A DNA stretch of 64,000 nt from Streptomyces xanthophaeus (GCF_000725805.1 NZ_KL647136.1:80736-144735), one strand, 5' to 3'; counted from the stretch's first letter, positions 16,034 through 25,085 are shown. A program made the numbers and translations. Notes: generated by a model not told the origin, from the letters alone.

Positions 16034-17071
16034 GTGACCGTCAGTCTTGAGCAGTTGCGCCGCTGCCACGTCGCCGTCGACCTGGGTGCGGCCAGAACCC
16101 GCGTGTACGTCAAGGGCGCCGGCCTGGTCGTCGACGAGCCCAGCGTCGCCGCGGTGAACACGCGGACCGGCGCACTCATCGCCGTCGGGACCTTCGCCGA
16201 ACGGATGACCGGCCGCACGCCCGACTACATCCGGGTCGTCCGCCCCGTCTCCGGCGGCACGGTCGTCGACATCGAGATGGCCCAGCGGATGCTGCGCCAT
16301 CTGCTCGGCGAGAAACTGCGGCGCGCGCTGCGCCGCAAGCCCCGGCTGCGGGCCGCCGCCTGCACCCCGCACGACGCGGACCCGCTGGCCCAGCGGGCGA
16401 CCGTGGAGACCCTGGTCGGCCTCGGGGCCCGGCGCGTCGAGCTGGTCGACACCCTGATCGCCGCGGCCGTCGGCTGCGGCCTCCCCGTGGAGCAGCCGAC
16501 CGCGACGATGATCATGGTGTGCGGGGCGGCGGCCACCCAGGTGGCCGTCCTGTCCCTCGGCTCGATCGTCACCGCCCAGCGCATTCCGATCGGCGGTGAG
16601 GCCATCGACCACGCCGTGGTCCAGCACCTGCGCCACGCGCACGAGCTGATGCTGCCGAGCCAGGCCGTCCGCCCGCTCCAGCTGGCCCTGCACGGCAACG
16701 GCATCACCGCCCAGGGCCCCGCCTCCACCCTGATCCACGGCCGTGACGTGGCCACCGGACTGGCCCGCTCCGTCCAGGTGGACACCGCGGCCGTACGGGA
16801 CGCCATCCACACCCCGCTGACCGCCGTGATCGACGGCATCGGCAAGGTGCTGCGGGACTGCCCGCCGGACCTGGTCGCCGACCTGACGGACCGGGGGATC
16901 ATGATGGTGGGCGGCAGCGCCCTGCTGCCGGGCCTGGACCAGATGCTGCGCGACGCCACCGGCATGCCCGTCGCCATCGCGGAACGGCCGGACGTGTGCG
17001 CCGTACTCGGTCTCGGCGCGATGCTCGAAGGGAAGATCGCCCCCATGGTCCTCAACCCGCTGTCCGAATGA
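16034..17071 (+). CDS. mbl: MreB-like actin homologue (Mbl type)
   Basis: A 345-residue bacterial actin. The N-terminal phosphate-1 loop is VAVDLGAARTRVYVKG. VDEPSVAAVNTRTG, IGGEAIDHAVVQHL and MVGGSALLPGLDQML follow the MreB pattern, but the sequence is clearly diverged from classical MreB. Streptomyces carry both MreB and a diverged Mbl that helps build the spore wall; this gene fits Mbl by sequence and by the absence of mreC/mreD next to it. The GTG follows GGGAGGA by 6 bases. The stop overlaps the start of the GAF kinase gene (ATGA), so the two are translationally coupled. Confidence 0.85.
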   Translation: MTVSLEQLRRCHVAVDLGAARTRVYVKGAGLVVDEPSVAAVNTRTGALIAVGTFAERMTGRTPDYIRVVRPVSGGTVVDIEMAQRMLRHLLGEKLRRALRRKPRLRAAACTPHDADPLAQRATVETLVGLGARRVELVDTLIAAAVGCGLPVEQPTATMIMVCGAAATQVAVLSLGSIVTAQRIPIGGEAIDHAVVQHLRHAHELMLPSQAVRPLQLALHGNGITAQGPASTLIHGRDVATGLARSVQVDTAAVRDAIHTPLTAVIDGIGKVLRDCPPDLVADLTDRGIMMVGGSALLPGLDQMLRDATGMPVAIAERPDVCAVLGLGAMLEGKIAPMVLNPLSE

Positions 17072-18684
17072 CGGACCCGCAGCCCGCGGCCGGACAGCAG
17101 GAGCCGGATCCGGCGCAGTCGGGGCTGCCCGTCCTGCTGGAGGCGGTGCTCAGCGTCGGCTCCGAGCTGGAGCTGCGCTCGACCCTCCAGCACATCGTGG
17201 AATCGGCGGCCGAGCTGTGCACGGCCCGGTACGCGGCGCTCGGGGTCATCGACCCCGAGCGCGCCCGGCTGACCGAGCTGTTCACGTCCGGGATGAGCGA
17301 GGCCGAGCGCGCCGCGCTCCCCCACCTGCCGGACGGCCGCTCCGGCCTGCTCGGCGTCCTCGCCGACGACCCGCGCCCGCTCCTGCTCGACGACATCACC
17401 CAGGACCCGAGGTCCGTGGGACTCCCGCCGGGCCATCCCCCGATGCGCAGCTTCCTCGGCGTCCCGATCCGGGTCCACACCGAGGTTTTCGGCAACCTCT
17501 ACCTCGCCGAGAAGCGGGGCGACGGCCCCTTCACCGACGAGGACCTGGCCCTGGTCCGCGTCCTGGCCTCGCAGGCGGGCATAGCCATCGGCAACGCCCG
17601 GCTGTACGAGACCGCGCGCCGCCGGGAGCGGTGGATCGAGGGCGCCGCCGCCGTGACCACGACCCTGCTGGCGGGCCGCCCCGCGGCGGACGCGCTGAGC
17701 TGCGTGGCCGAGCGGGCCCGACTGCTGGCGGACGCGGAGGCCGGGGTGGTGCTCCAGCCGACCCCGGAGGGCGGCATGGAGATCGTGGCCGCGTCCACCC
17801 AAGGCGACCCCGGGGACCTCGTCGGGACGGCGATCGCCCCCGGTTCGCCGGTCCTGGAACAACTCCTCGGGGGCGAACCGGTCTTCATCGAGGACTCGGC
17901 CACGGACCCCCGGATGACCACGCACGTCCGGGAACGGTTCGGGCCCAGCATGATGCTCCCGCTCCAGAGCGGTGGCCAGCTGATCGGCACCCTGGCCCTG
18001 CCGCGCGGCCGCGACGGCCGGCCGTACGACGCCGTGGACCGGCTGCTGGCCTCGCAGTTCGCCCACCAGGCCGCGCTCGCCCTCGTCCTCGCGGACGCGC
18101 AGCACGACCGGGAACAGCTGGCGGTGTACGAGGACCGCGACCGGATCGCACGGGACCTGCACGACCTGGTGGTCCAGCGGCTGTTCGCGACGGAGATGAT
18201 GCTGGAGAGCACCCGGCGCAGGGCCGAGAACGCGCCGTCCGGGGACACGGTGGGCGAGGAGCTCAGCCGGGCCGTCGACGAGCTGGACTCCACCATCCAG
18301 GAGGTCCGGACGGCCATCTTCGCCCTCCAGCAGCCTCCGTCCGACGCCCCGACGTCCTTCCGCGGCCGGGTCATGCGCGAAACGGGCGGGGCGGCGGTCC
18401 TGCTGGGCTTCCAGCCGTCGGTGCACTTCGCCGGCGCGGTGGACGCCCTGGTCCCGGAGCCGGTGGCGGCCGAACTGCTCGCGGCCCTGCGCGGCGCGCT
18501 CGCCGCGGCGCACCGGCGCAGCGGGGTCACCTCGATCGAGGTCAAGGTCGCCGCGAACCCGTCCCGGGTCCGCCTGACCGTGACGGACGACGGCAGCACC
18601 GGGCCGGGCACCCGCGGCACGACGACGACCTGGGAGTCGGCCCTGCGACCGCCGGCCCGGATCGAGCAGCGCGACACCGCCTGA
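17068..18684 (+). CDS. GAF-domain histidine kinase with degenerate ATPase domain
   Basis: A 538-residue cytosolic sensor of the DevS/NarL-partner class. GAF 1 spans about 35-180 and GAF 2 about 190-345. The HisKA_3 dimer helix follows, with His365 in ARDLHDLVVQRLF. The C-terminal ATPase is short and lacks the usual Asn box: where relatives have an Asn after EAL, this reads ALRGALAAAHRRSG. It also lacks the second glycine box, keeping only TDDGSTGPG before the end. It may not bind ATP well, or may act as a scaffold. No response regulator gene is adjacent. It overlaps mbl by 4 bases. Confidence 0.85.
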   Translation: MTDPQPAAGQQEPDPAQSGLPVLLEAVLSVGSELELRSTLQHIVESAAELCTARYAALGVIDPERARLTELFTSGMSEAERAALPHLPDGRSGLLGVLADDPRPLLLDDITQDPRSVGLPPGHPPMRSFLGVPIRVHTEVFGNLYLAEKRGDGPFTDEDLALVRVLASQAGIAIGNARLYETARRRERWIEGAAAVTTTLLAGRPAADALSCVAERARLLADAEAGVVLQPTPEGGMEIVAASTQGDPGDLVGTAIAPGSPVLEQLLGGEPVFIEDSATDPRMTTHVRERFGPSMMLPLQSGGQLIGTLALPRGRDGRPYDAVDRLLASQFAHQAALALVLADAQHDREQLAVYEDRDRIARDLHDLVVQRLFATEMMLESTRRRAENAPSGDTVGEELSRAVDELDSTIQEVRTAIFALQQPPSDAPTSFRGRVMRETGGAAVLLGFQPSVHFAGAVDALVPEPVAAELLAALRGALAAAHRRSGVTSIEVKVAANPSRVRLTVTDDGSTGPGTRGTTTTWESALRPPARIEQRDTA

Positions 18685-18756
18685 AGGCCGTCCCGCCGGT
18701 GGGCCGGATCCCGCCCCGCGCGCGCACCGGTCCCGCCCTGCCGACGGGACACGCCC

Positions 18757-18762
18757 TAGGCT
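18757..18762 (+). promoter_or_regulatory. Leaderless -10 box for the carboxyltransferase gene
   Basis: TAGGCT ends 6 bases before GTG 18769, with no ribosome site between. Confidence 0.55.
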
Positions 18763-18768
18763 GACGGG

Positions 18769-20151
18769 GTGACGACGACCCGTCTTCCGGCCCGTGCGGC
18801 CATCGCCTCGGTTGCCGATCCCGGCAGCTTCGCCGAACTTCCCGCACCGCGTCCGGAGTCCCCGCCCGACGGCCCGCTGACCTGGGCGGGTTACGACGAC
18901 TCCCGGGCCCGGGCCGCGGCCCGCACCGGTGAGCAGGAGTCCCTGGTCACCGGGACCGCCCGCTTCGGCGGCCGCGAAGCCACCGTGGTCTCCTTCGAGT
19001 TCGGCTTCCTCGGCGGCTCGCTGGGCGAGCGCACCGGGGACCTGCTGGAAGCCGCCCACACCCACGCCCGGGAGCACCGCCTCCCCCTCGTCTCGCTCGT
19101 CGCCACCGGCGGCTCGCGGATGCAGGAGGGCATGCTCGCCCTGACGCAGCTCCAGCGCGTGGCCCGCCAGTGCGTCCTGACCCGGGCGGCCGGGCTCGCC
19201 CAGATCGCGGTCCTGCGCGACCCGACCACCGGCGGCGGCTGGGCCACCCTGGGCGCCGGGGCCGATGTCGTCCTCGCCCTGCCCGGGGCGCAGGTCGGCT
19301 TCGCGGGGTCCCGGGTGCGCCCGGCGGACGCCGACCCGGCGGCCTACTGCGCCGAGGGGCAGTACGCCGCCGGGCACGTGGACGCCGTCGTGCCCCCGGC
19401 GGAGCTCCCCGCCACCCTGGCCGGCTGGCTCCGGCTGCTGGGGGCGCCCGGGGCCGACGGGACTGCCGGGCCCGTCGCGCCCCCGGCCGCACTGGCCTGC
19501 GTACCGCCGCCGGAGACCGGCTGGGACGCCGTCCTCCAGGCCCGCCACCCGGACCGGCCGCGCGCCGAGGCGTACCTGGACTCCTACTTCGGCCTGCGCC
19601 TGCCCCTGTCCGGGGACCGGGCGGGCGGCAGGGACCCCGGCGTGCTGTGCGGGTTCGGGCTGCGGGAGGGCCGGCCGGTGGCGTACGCCGCCCAGTGCGG
19701 CACCGCCACCCGGCCCGCGGGCTACCGTACGGCCGCCCGGGTCGTGCGCCTCGCGGACCGGCTCGGCATCCCGGTGCTCACCCTGGTGGACACCCCGGGC
19801 GCCGCGAACGACGCCGCCGCCGAGCACGCGGGCGCCGGACCCGCCATCGCGGACGCCTTCGCCGCGCTGGCCGGGGCCACGGTCCCCGTGACGAGCCTGC
19901 TGATCGGCGAGGGCGGTTCGGGCGGCGCCCTCGCGCTGGCCGCGCCGGGGAACACCTGGGTCACCCCCGACAGCTACTTCTCGGTGATCGCCCCGGAACT
20001 GGCGGCGGCCATCCTCAAGCGCCCCCCGCAGGCGGCTCCGGCCACCGCGGACCAGCTGCGCATCCGCCCCCAGGACCTGGTCGCCCTGGGGGTGGCCCGC
20101 GGGATCGTGGAACCCGGGGCGCAGACGGCTCAGGCATCAGAGACGACCTAG
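18769..20151 (+). CDS. Acyl-CoA carboxyltransferase, fused beta-alpha subunit type
   Basis: A 460-residue crotonase-fold protein with two carboxyltransferase halves in one chain. The first half (about 50-215) is AccD-like ([32 protein letters not shown]). The second half (about 265-440) is AccA-like ([35 protein letters not shown]). It would move a carboxyl group from biotin to an acyl-CoA. The four-cysteine zinc finger of AccD is missing, and no biotin carboxylase or carrier gene is nearby, so its partners are unknown. It ends in a CTAG shared with the convergent gene. Confidence 0.85.
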   Translation: MTTTRLPARAAIASVADPGSFAELPAPRPESPPDGPLTWAGYDDSRARAAARTGEQESLVTGTARFGGREATVVSFEFGFLGGSLGERTGDLLEAAHTHAREHRLPLVSLVATGGSRMQEGMLALTQLQRVARQCVLTRAAGLAQIAVLRDPTTGGGWATLGAGADVVLALPGAQVGFAGSRVRPADADPAAYCAEGQYAAGHVDAVVPPAELPATLAGWLRLLGAPGADGTAGPVAPPAALACVPPPETGWDAVLQARHPDRPRAEAYLDSYFGLRLPLSGDRAGGRDPGVLCGFGLREGRPVAYAAQCGTATRPAGYRTAARVVRLADRLGIPVLTLVDTPGAANDAAAEHAGAGPAIADAFAALAGATVPVTSLLIGEGGSGGALALAAPGNTWVTPDSYFSVIAPELAAAILKRPPQAAPATADQLRIRPQDLVALGVARGIVEPGAQTAQASETT

Positions 20152-21212
20152 CGGCGGCGGTCCGGCAGCCTGACGTCGACCCGGTAGAGCCTGGTCACCT
20201 GCTGGGCGAGCTCGTTGTCGTCGCTGACGAGCAGCAGCCGCACCCGGCCCCGGCCTTCGTGTCCGGTGACCACCATGCCCTCGATGTTGTCGACCAGCGG
20301 GTGGTTCTGCGGCAGCTTCGACGGCGCCCCGAGCGTCGGGCAGCCGTCCAGGTCGGCGAGCAGCGTCTTGCGCGCGACGCGCAGCCGCGGGCCCTCCGCC
20401 AGCGTCTGCGTCTTCGCGGTGTCCGTCGCGCCCAGCGGGTCGGCGACGTACAGCCTCGCGGTGATCTTGAACTGCTGGGTGAAGCCCCGTTCCAGGACGA
20501 TCAGCCGGCCGTCCTGCGTCGGCGCGAGCTCGACGAGCCCGTGGCCCGCGTCGACCGGGTACGCGTACTGGCGGCCCAGGACGAACTCCCCGCCCCGCCG
20601 CTCCCAGGTCTGGACGCGCTGCAGGGTCCGCCCCTGCGCGTCCTCGCCGTCACCGGCCAGCGGCCCTTCGAGGCCGGCGACCAGCGTGCGGCCGCCGGGC
20701 AGCAAGGTCAGTGATTCGAAGGTCTGGTTGGCGGCGGCCCGTCCCTGCGGGGCGAGTCGGAAGGAGTCCGGGACCGGCAGGGTGGCGAGGACGGCGCCGT
20801 CCCGTCCGTGGCGCCGGATCGCGGGCGTGAACTCGTCGGTGACCAGGTAGGTCCCGTCGCGGTCGACGACGATCCCCTCCGAGTCGACGGCCTTCCCGGC
20901 GCCGTCCGTCAGCGGGAGCTGCGCGGTGGCCCGGGCGGCCGGGGTGTCCCCGCGGCCCACCTTCAGGGAGAACAGCACCGACCGGTCGGAGACTCCGGCG
21001 ACCGAGCCGTCGCGGTCGACGGCGAGGCCGGATATGCCCCCGACGAGGCGGCCGTCGACCGTGGTCTTGTCGAGCGCGTCGGAGTAGCCGGCCACGGAGA
21101 CGCGGGGCGAGCAGGCCCGGTCCTCCTTCGGGGCCGCGGCGGCGGGCGGTACGAGGACGCCGGAGAGCGCGGCGGTGGCCACGGCGGCGGTGGTGAGGGT
21201 GCGAAGGCGCAC
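20148..21212 (-). CDS. Secreted esterase-like phytase-domain protein
   Basis: A 354-residue secreted beta-propeller-like protein. The signal peptide is about 28 residues ([21 protein letters not shown] ending in AAAA). The mature part has [39 protein letters not shown] and [20 protein letters not shown], the marks of the esterase-like phytase family. I chose GTG 21212 after AGAAGGAAGG; longer in-frame starts (to 21344) add residues before the signal peptide. Real activity in this family is seldom tested, so phytase is a family name only. Confidence 0.8.
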   Translation of the reverse strand: MRLRTLTTAAVATAALSGVLVPPAAAAPKEDRACSPRVSVAGYSDALDKTTVDGRLVGGISGLAVDRDGSVAGVSDRSVLFSLKVGRGDTPAARATAQLPLTDGAGKAVDSEGIVVDRDGTYLVTDEFTPAIRRHGRDGAVLATLPVPDSFRLAPQGRAAANQTFESLTLLPGGRTLVAGLEGPLAGDGEDAQGRTLQRVQTWERRGGEFVLGRQYAYPVDAGHGLVELAPTQDGRLIVLERGFTQQFKITARLYVADPLGATDTAKTQTLAEGPRLRVARKTLLADLDGCPTLGAPSKLPQNHPLVDNIEGMVVTGHEGRGRVRLLLVSDDNELAQQVTRLYRVDVRLPDRRR

Positions 21213-21240
21213 GGAGGCCTTCCTTCTGGTTCGGCGGGCG

Positions 21241-21264
21241 GACGGGTGGACGGGTGGACGGGTG
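21241..21264. repeat. Three tandem copies of an 8-base unit
   Basis: GACGGGTG repeated three times without change, in the 5' untranslated region of the phytase-like gene. Confidence 0.7.
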
Positions 21265-21351
21265 GAGTACAACTGCCGAACCGTCATATGGCGAATCGAA
21301 ATAAAACGGAAGACCTTGCCACACGAAGGCAACGAACCGGCCAACTCCCCT

Positions 21352-21624
21352 TCACATCCGCCCGAAGTGCCGCGTCAGGTGCGCCTGGCCGTAGAACCCC
21401 GCCACCGTCGCCGCCCCGGCGGCCGGCATCCCCGACAGCAGCGGCCCCCGCACGCGCGAGCCGGTGGACGCGTAGGCCAACCCCGCCTCCGCTTCCGGGT
21501 CCGTGCCCCCGTCCGCACACCAGTACCAGTCTCCCCACCCGGACCCCCGGCCCCAGAGCGGGCCCGTCTTGCCGGTAACTCGCCATTGCCAGAGGCGATT
21601 TGACCGAATCGACGTACGCTCCAC
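21352..21624 (-). CDS. Possible small protein, unknown function
   Basis: A 90-codon frame in what is otherwise a 462-base gap. From about codon 17 onward nearly every third position is G or C, which random intergenic DNA would not show, so part of it may be coding now or until recently. The product has [16 protein letters not shown] and a hydrophobic Ala/Gly stretch ([16 protein letters not shown]). The GTG start has a GGGAGG only one base away, too close for a normal ribosome site, and the first 16 codons lack the bias. It could be a decayed remnant. I do not recognise it. Confidence 0.3.
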   Translation of the reverse strand: MERTSIRSNRLWQWRVTGKTGPLWGRGSGWGDWYWCADGGTDPEAEAGLAYASTGSRVRGPLLSGMPAAGAATVAGFYGQAHLTRHFGRM

Positions 21625-21674
21625 GCCTCCCGTTCAGCTCATGATGAAAAGACTCGTATGTCCAGGGAGGCGTA

Positions 21675-22832
21675 GTGATCGAACCTGGCAACAGCACCAC
21701 GAGCACCGGCACCGCCCAGAACACGGTGCGCACCACTCTTCCCCTCACCGTCGGTGTCGAGGAGGAATTCCTGCTCGTCGACGCCCGGACCTTCCGGGTG
21801 GTCCCGGCCGCCCCGCTCGTCCTCGCCACGGCCGCCGGGCTGCCCGGCGAGCTGCATCCCGAGGGCACCCGCTACCAGGTGGAGATATCCACCCCGGTCG
21901 CGCATTCCGCGGCCACCCTGCGCGAGGAACTCGCCGGACTGCGGCGGACCCTGGGCCGGGCGGCCCGCGCCCACGGCTGCCGGCTGCTGGCCGCACCCTC
22001 GCCGGTCGTGGCCGTGGAGGGGCCGCTGCACCTGACCGACGACGAGCCGCGCCAGCGCGAGCAGCACCGCCGCTTCGGGGCGCTCACCGACACCCTGGTC
22101 AGCTGCGGCCGCCACATCCACATCGGCACCCTCGACGTGGACACGGCGGTGGCGGTGTCCAACCGGGTCAGGCCCTGGCTGCCCACGCTGATCGCGCTGG
22201 CCGCCAACTCGCCGTTCTGGGGCGGCCGGGACACCGGTCACGCGAGCTGGCGGGCGATGGCCTGGGCGGGCTGGCCCTCCGCCGGGCTGCCCCCGCACTT
22301 CACGTCCACGGCGCACTTCCGGCGCTCGGTGCAGACCCTGCTCGGCTCCGGGGCGGCCCTGGACACCAAGATGGTCTATTGGGACCTCCGCCCGTCCGGG
22401 AACTGGCCGACGCTCGAAATCCGGGCGCCCGACATGTCCCCCGACATCGACGCGGCGATCCTCCAGGCCGAACTGGCCCGGGCCCTGGTGGCCACGGCCC
22501 TGCGGGAGATCGCGGAGCGGCGTCCGGAGCCGGCCGTACGGGACGACGTACTGCGCCTCGCGCGCTGGCGGGCGGCGCACGACGGGCTGGAGGGCTTCGG
22601 ACTCGACCCGTACACGGGAACCGAACTCCCCGCGGCCGATCTCGCGGAGGCCCTGCTGGACCTCGTCGCCCCGGAGCTGGCCCAGTCCGGCGACCTCGAC
22701 CACGCGGCCAGGACCATGACGGGCCTGCTGCGGAACGGGTCGGGGGCCCACCGCCAGCGCGCGGCCTTCGCCCGCCGCCAGGACCTGACGGACGTGCTGC
22801 GGCACCTGACGGAGGAGACGGAGGACTTCTGA
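21675..22832 (+). CDS. YbdK-family carboxylate-amine ligase (glutamate-cysteine ligase 2)
   Basis: A 385-residue ATP-dependent ligase of the GCS2 group. Motifs include LTVGVEEEFLLVDARTF (metal/ATP glutamates), YQVEISTPV, CGRHIHIG, and WDLRPSGNWPTLEIRAPD in the C-terminal half. E. coli YbdK has weak gamma-glutamylcysteine synthetase activity. Streptomyces make mycothiol rather than glutathione, so the natural product of this enzyme is open. The GTG follows GGGAGG. A hairpin ends the transcript at 22885-22918. Confidence 0.88.
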   Translation: MIEPGNSTTSTGTAQNTVRTTLPLTVGVEEEFLLVDARTFRVVPAAPLVLATAAGLPGELHPEGTRYQVEISTPVAHSAATLREELAGLRRTLGRAARAHGCRLLAAPSPVVAVEGPLHLTDDEPRQREQHRRFGALTDTLVSCGRHIHIGTLDVDTAVAVSNRVRPWLPTLIALAANSPFWGGRDTGHASWRAMAWAGWPSAGLPPHFTSTAHFRRSVQTLLGSGAALDTKMVYWDLRPSGNWPTLEIRAPDMSPDIDAAILQAELARALVATALREIAERRPEPAVRDDVLRLARWRAAHDGLEGFGLDPYTGTELPAADLAEALLDLVAPELAQSGDLDHAARTMTGLLRNGSGAHRQRAAFARRQDLTDVLRHLTEETEDF

Positions 22833-23271
22833 CCCCAGCCGCACCCCAGCCCACCCCGCCCGCACCTGCGCGCTCCGGCGCCGAGGGGCGGGTCCGCCAT
22901 GTACGGCGGGCCCGCCCCTGCGGTCGTCCGGGCAGGTCATGGGCGGCGCGGCGCGCCGCGAACCGCCCCGCCCTTCGTGACGGGGCCCGTCCCGCAGGGG
23001 CCACCCACGTTCCCGGAGGACCCCCGGCCGCTGCGCGGGGACGCGTCGCGGCGCCGCGCACACGCGCCCCACGGATGACGGGGACACGGCGCCCGGAGGA
23101 CGGTCCGCCGACTTCTGAGGGGAACCCGGTTTGGGGTCCCGTCACCGGGGAAGCCGCTCGGTGTGCTTCGGACCGGAGGCGCGCCGTGCGAGCAACCCTC
23201 GCCCCCAGCCCGCTGCCTCCTGCCCGCTCCCACGGTGAGTGTCGACCACCGAGCCAGGGAGACGCGTGCTC
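22833..23271. other. Intergenic region (439 bases) before the sigma factor gene
   Basis: Holds the YbdK terminator and, at about 23129-23152, a GTTT-n14-GGGGAA pattern that loosely fits the SigB-type promoter form (GNNT n14-16 GGGTAT). Autoregulation by the sigma factor would fit but is not shown. Nothing else seen. Confidence 0.4.
22885..22918 (+). terminator. Terminator after the YbdK gene
   Basis: Fourteen-base arms (22885-22898, 22905-22918) with one G-T pair and a 6-base loop, 52 bases after the stop. Confidence 0.75.
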
Positions 23272-24075
23272 ATGACGCACGTAGGTATGAACAGCATCCG
23301 GCGCAGGCATCCCCACGACGACAACCCGGACACCGCGGCCGCGTTCCGCCGCATCGCGTCCCTCGCGGAGGGCCCGGAGAGGTCCGCGCTGCGCCAGGAA
23401 GTGGTGTGCGCCTGGATGCCGATGGCCGCACGGCTCGCCCGGCGGTTCAGCAACGGCAGGGAGCCCCTCGAAGACCTCCGGCAGGTCGCCCAACTGGGCC
23501 TGATCAAGGCGGTTTCCCGCTTCGACCCGGATTTCGGCACCGCTTTCGAGGCCTTCGCCATCCCCACGATCGTCGGCGAGGTGAAGCGGCACTTCCGCGA
23601 CAACCTCTGGGCGGTGCACGTTCCGCGACGCGTCCAGGAGCTGCGCATCCAGGTCCGCGCGGCCGACAGGGAACTCTGCCCCCCGCTCGACGGCGACGGC
23701 CCCGCGGTCTCCGAGATCGCCGCGGTGACCGGCCTGACCGAGCTGGAGGTACGGACGGGCCAGGGGGCGCTGCACAGCTTCACGACCCTGTCCATGGAAG
23801 CCGCGCACAGTCGCGCCGAGGGTGAATACCCGCTCGCGGAGACCCTCGGCCGTGCGGACCCCGGCTTCGACCTGGTCGTCGACCGGGAGGCGGTCCGGCC
23901 CCTGCTGCGGGCGCTGCCCGAGCGTGACCGCAGGCTCCTCTACCTGAGGTTCTTCTGCGAGATGAAGCAGAGCCGCATCGGCGAAGAGCTCGGCATGTCC
24001 CAGATGCACGTCTCCCGCCGGCTGAGGCGCATCTGCGCGTCCCTGCGCGATCAGGTGATGGCCGAGGCCGCCTGA
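23272..24075 (+). CDS. RNA polymerase sigma factor, SigB/SigF/SigG stress-sporulation type
   Basis: A 267-residue group 3 sigma factor. Region 2 holds EPLEDLRQVAQLGLIKAVSRFD and FEAFAIPTIVGEVKRHFRD. Region 3 lies around RVQELRIQV to EIAAVTGL. Region 4 is LPERDRRLLYLRFFCEMKQSRIGEELGMSQMHVSRRLRRI. This pattern is that of Streptomyces SigB paralogues. ATG 23272 sits 10 bases after AGGGAG; GTG 23266 and GTG 23239 are in-frame alternatives. No anti-sigma or anti-anti-sigma gene is adjacent, so its control must come from elsewhere. Streptomyces have several paralogues, so I give no symbol. Confidence 0.88.
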   Translation: MTHVGMNSIRRRHPHDDNPDTAAAFRRIASLAEGPERSALRQEVVCAWMPMAARLARRFSNGREPLEDLRQVAQLGLIKAVSRFDPDFGTAFEAFAIPTIVGEVKRHFRDNLWAVHVPRRVQELRIQVRAADRELCPPLDGDGPAVSEIAAVTGLTELEVRTGQGALHSFTTLSMEAAHSRAEGEYPLAETLGRADPGFDLVVDREAVRPLLRALPERDRRLLYLRFFCEMKQSRIGEELGMSQMHVSRRLRRICASLRDQVMAEAA

Positions 24076-24236
24076 CCTCACGTAGTCACCGGCACCGGAC
24101 GGCAGGGTCCGCCAAGGCGATGCCCGCGCCCCTCGGCCGGGGCTACGCTCCCCGGTGCGGCCCCAGCCCCTGGCAGCCAAGCCCATCCGATGAACCTGTG
24201 TCAGGCCGGACGCGATGACTGTGATGCGAGGTACGC

Positions 24237-24599
24237 GTGGTGCATCGAACGATCACGATCCACGAAGCGCCGAGGACCTCGACGGAGGCGGCTTCGCCGG
24301 CGGACGGTGAGCCGACCGCCGAGGTCCTCCACTTGCGTGCCGAGGTCGAGCAGTTGAGCAGGGCACTGGAGAGCCGCGCGGTGATCGACCAGGCACAGGG
24401 CATGGTCATGGCTCTGGCGCCGTGTTCCGGCGCCAGAGCCTGGGACCTGCTGGTGGACGTGTCGCAGCACCGCAACGTCAAGCTCAGGGACGTGGCTGCG
24501 GCTCTGGTCTCCAGCGCGGAGGGCGAAGCGCTCCCCGACGCACTGCAACGTGCGCTGCGCCACGCCTTCCGGCGGCTTCACACGGCCGAAGGCCGCTGA
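24237..24599 (+). CDS. ANTAR-domain protein
   Basis: A 120-residue protein. The ANTAR RNA-binding domain fills the C-terminal two thirds: LRAEVEQLSRALESRAVIDQAQGMVMAL, then DLLVDVSQHRNVKLRDVAAALV. ANTAR proteins bind paired hairpins in nascent RNA and stop termination. There is no receiver or GAF domain in front, only about 30 disordered residues, so the input signal is not built in. The stretch coding for residues 58-68 contains a perfect 12-base inverted repeat. GTG 24237 follows a weak GCGAGG site. A sigma factor gene lies 161 bases upstream. Confidence 0.82.
   Translation: MVHRTITIHEAPRTSTEAASPADGEPTAEVLHLRAEVEQLSRALESRAVIDQAQGMVMALAPCSGARAWDLLVDVSQHRNVKLRDVAAALVSSAEGEALPDALQRALRHAFRRLHTAEGR
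24410..24440 (+). repeat. Perfect hairpin inside the ANTAR coding region
   Basis: GGCTCTGGCGCC (24410-24421) and its exact reverse complement (24429-24440) flank the 7-base loop GTGTTCC. It codes for the middle of the ANTAR domain. Confidence 0.75.
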
Positions 24600-24625
24600 C
24601 GGGGCGGTGCGATCGCCGGGGACGG

Positions 24626-24781
24626 CTAGTAGTAGTGCTTCCGTCCGCCGACCGAGTGCCCGACGGCTCCCAGGATCCACAGGATGATCCCGATGACGAC
24701 GAGGATGAGCCCGATGGTCCACAGGATGGAGATGCTGGTCAGCCAGCCGACCACCAGCAGGATGATTCCGAGGACGATCAT
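24626..24781 (-). CDS. DUF6131-type small hydrophobic protein
   Basis: A 51-residue membrane peptide: MIVLGIILLVVGWLTSISIL is the first membrane segment, LWTIGLILVVIGIILWILG the second, followed by a basic GGRKHYY tail. This matches the small DUF6131 proteins of actinobacteria, whose role is unknown but which often appear in stress regulons. An in-frame extension to 25036 crosses a tRNA gene and was rejected. It converges on the ANTAR gene with a 26-base gap. Confidence 0.8.
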   Translation of the reverse strand: MIVLGIILLVVGWLTSISILWTIGLILVVIGIILWILGAVGHSVGGRKHYY

Positions 24782-24959
24782 GGTGTCCGCCGATCTCGCG
24801 AAATGGGCAAAGCCCCTGATCTGTGGAGGTATCCAACCCTCGTGTAGGCGACTGCCCGGCCAGTGCGGTCCTACACATCCGGAGCGGCTCGATCGGCCCC
24901 GCACCCTCATCACCGGCGCGCGGGGGCACCGGGGGGCCAGCGAGGAACACCCGGGGCAC

Positions 24960-25005
24960 AAAAAAATCGCGAGCACGCAGGTAAGAACGTTCCTGCATGC
25001 TCGCG
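24960..25005 (-). terminator. Rho-independent terminator after the CAU tRNA
   Basis: Fourteen-base arms (24968-24981, 24992-25005, one G-U pair) and a 10-base loop, followed on the minus strand by seven T (24960-24966). One of the few here with a clear T tract. Confidence 0.9.
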
Positions 25006-25011
25006 AAGCGG

Positions 25012-25085
25012 TGGGGCGGGTGGGACTCGAACCCACGGCCGACGGATTATGAGTCCGCTGCTCTAACCGGCTGAGCTACCGCCCC
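25012..25085 (-). tRNA. tRNA with anticodon CAU (Met elongator or Ile2)
   Basis: A 74-base cloverleaf: acceptor GGGGCGG/CCGCCCC, D arm AGCTCAGCCGGTTAGAGC, anticodon loop CTCATAA, T arm with GGTTCGAGTCC. CCA is not encoded. It is not the initiator tRNA. Whether the C34 becomes lysidine (Ile2) or stays C (Met) cannot be read from sequence by eye. Confidence 0.92.

Larger units (their letters stand above)
21213..21674. other. Divergent intergenic region (462 bases)
   Basis: Contains the promoter of the phytase-like gene (AT-rich around 21280-21320), the 8-base tandem repeat, the doubtful 90-codon frame on the minus strand, and a ribosome site (GGGAGG) for the gene at 21675. I see no other feature. 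Confidence 0.6.

Noticed and set aside
16225..19827. A 1200-codon open frame on the minus strand across mbl, the GAF kinase and the carboxyltransferase
   Set aside because: It is antisense to three well-supported genes. Long shadow frames are expected in very high GC DNA, and its product is low-complexity Arg/Gly/Ala with no domain.
24782..25036. Longer version of the DUF6131 peptide starting near 25036
   Set aside because: It would be coded across the CAU tRNA gene and its terminator.
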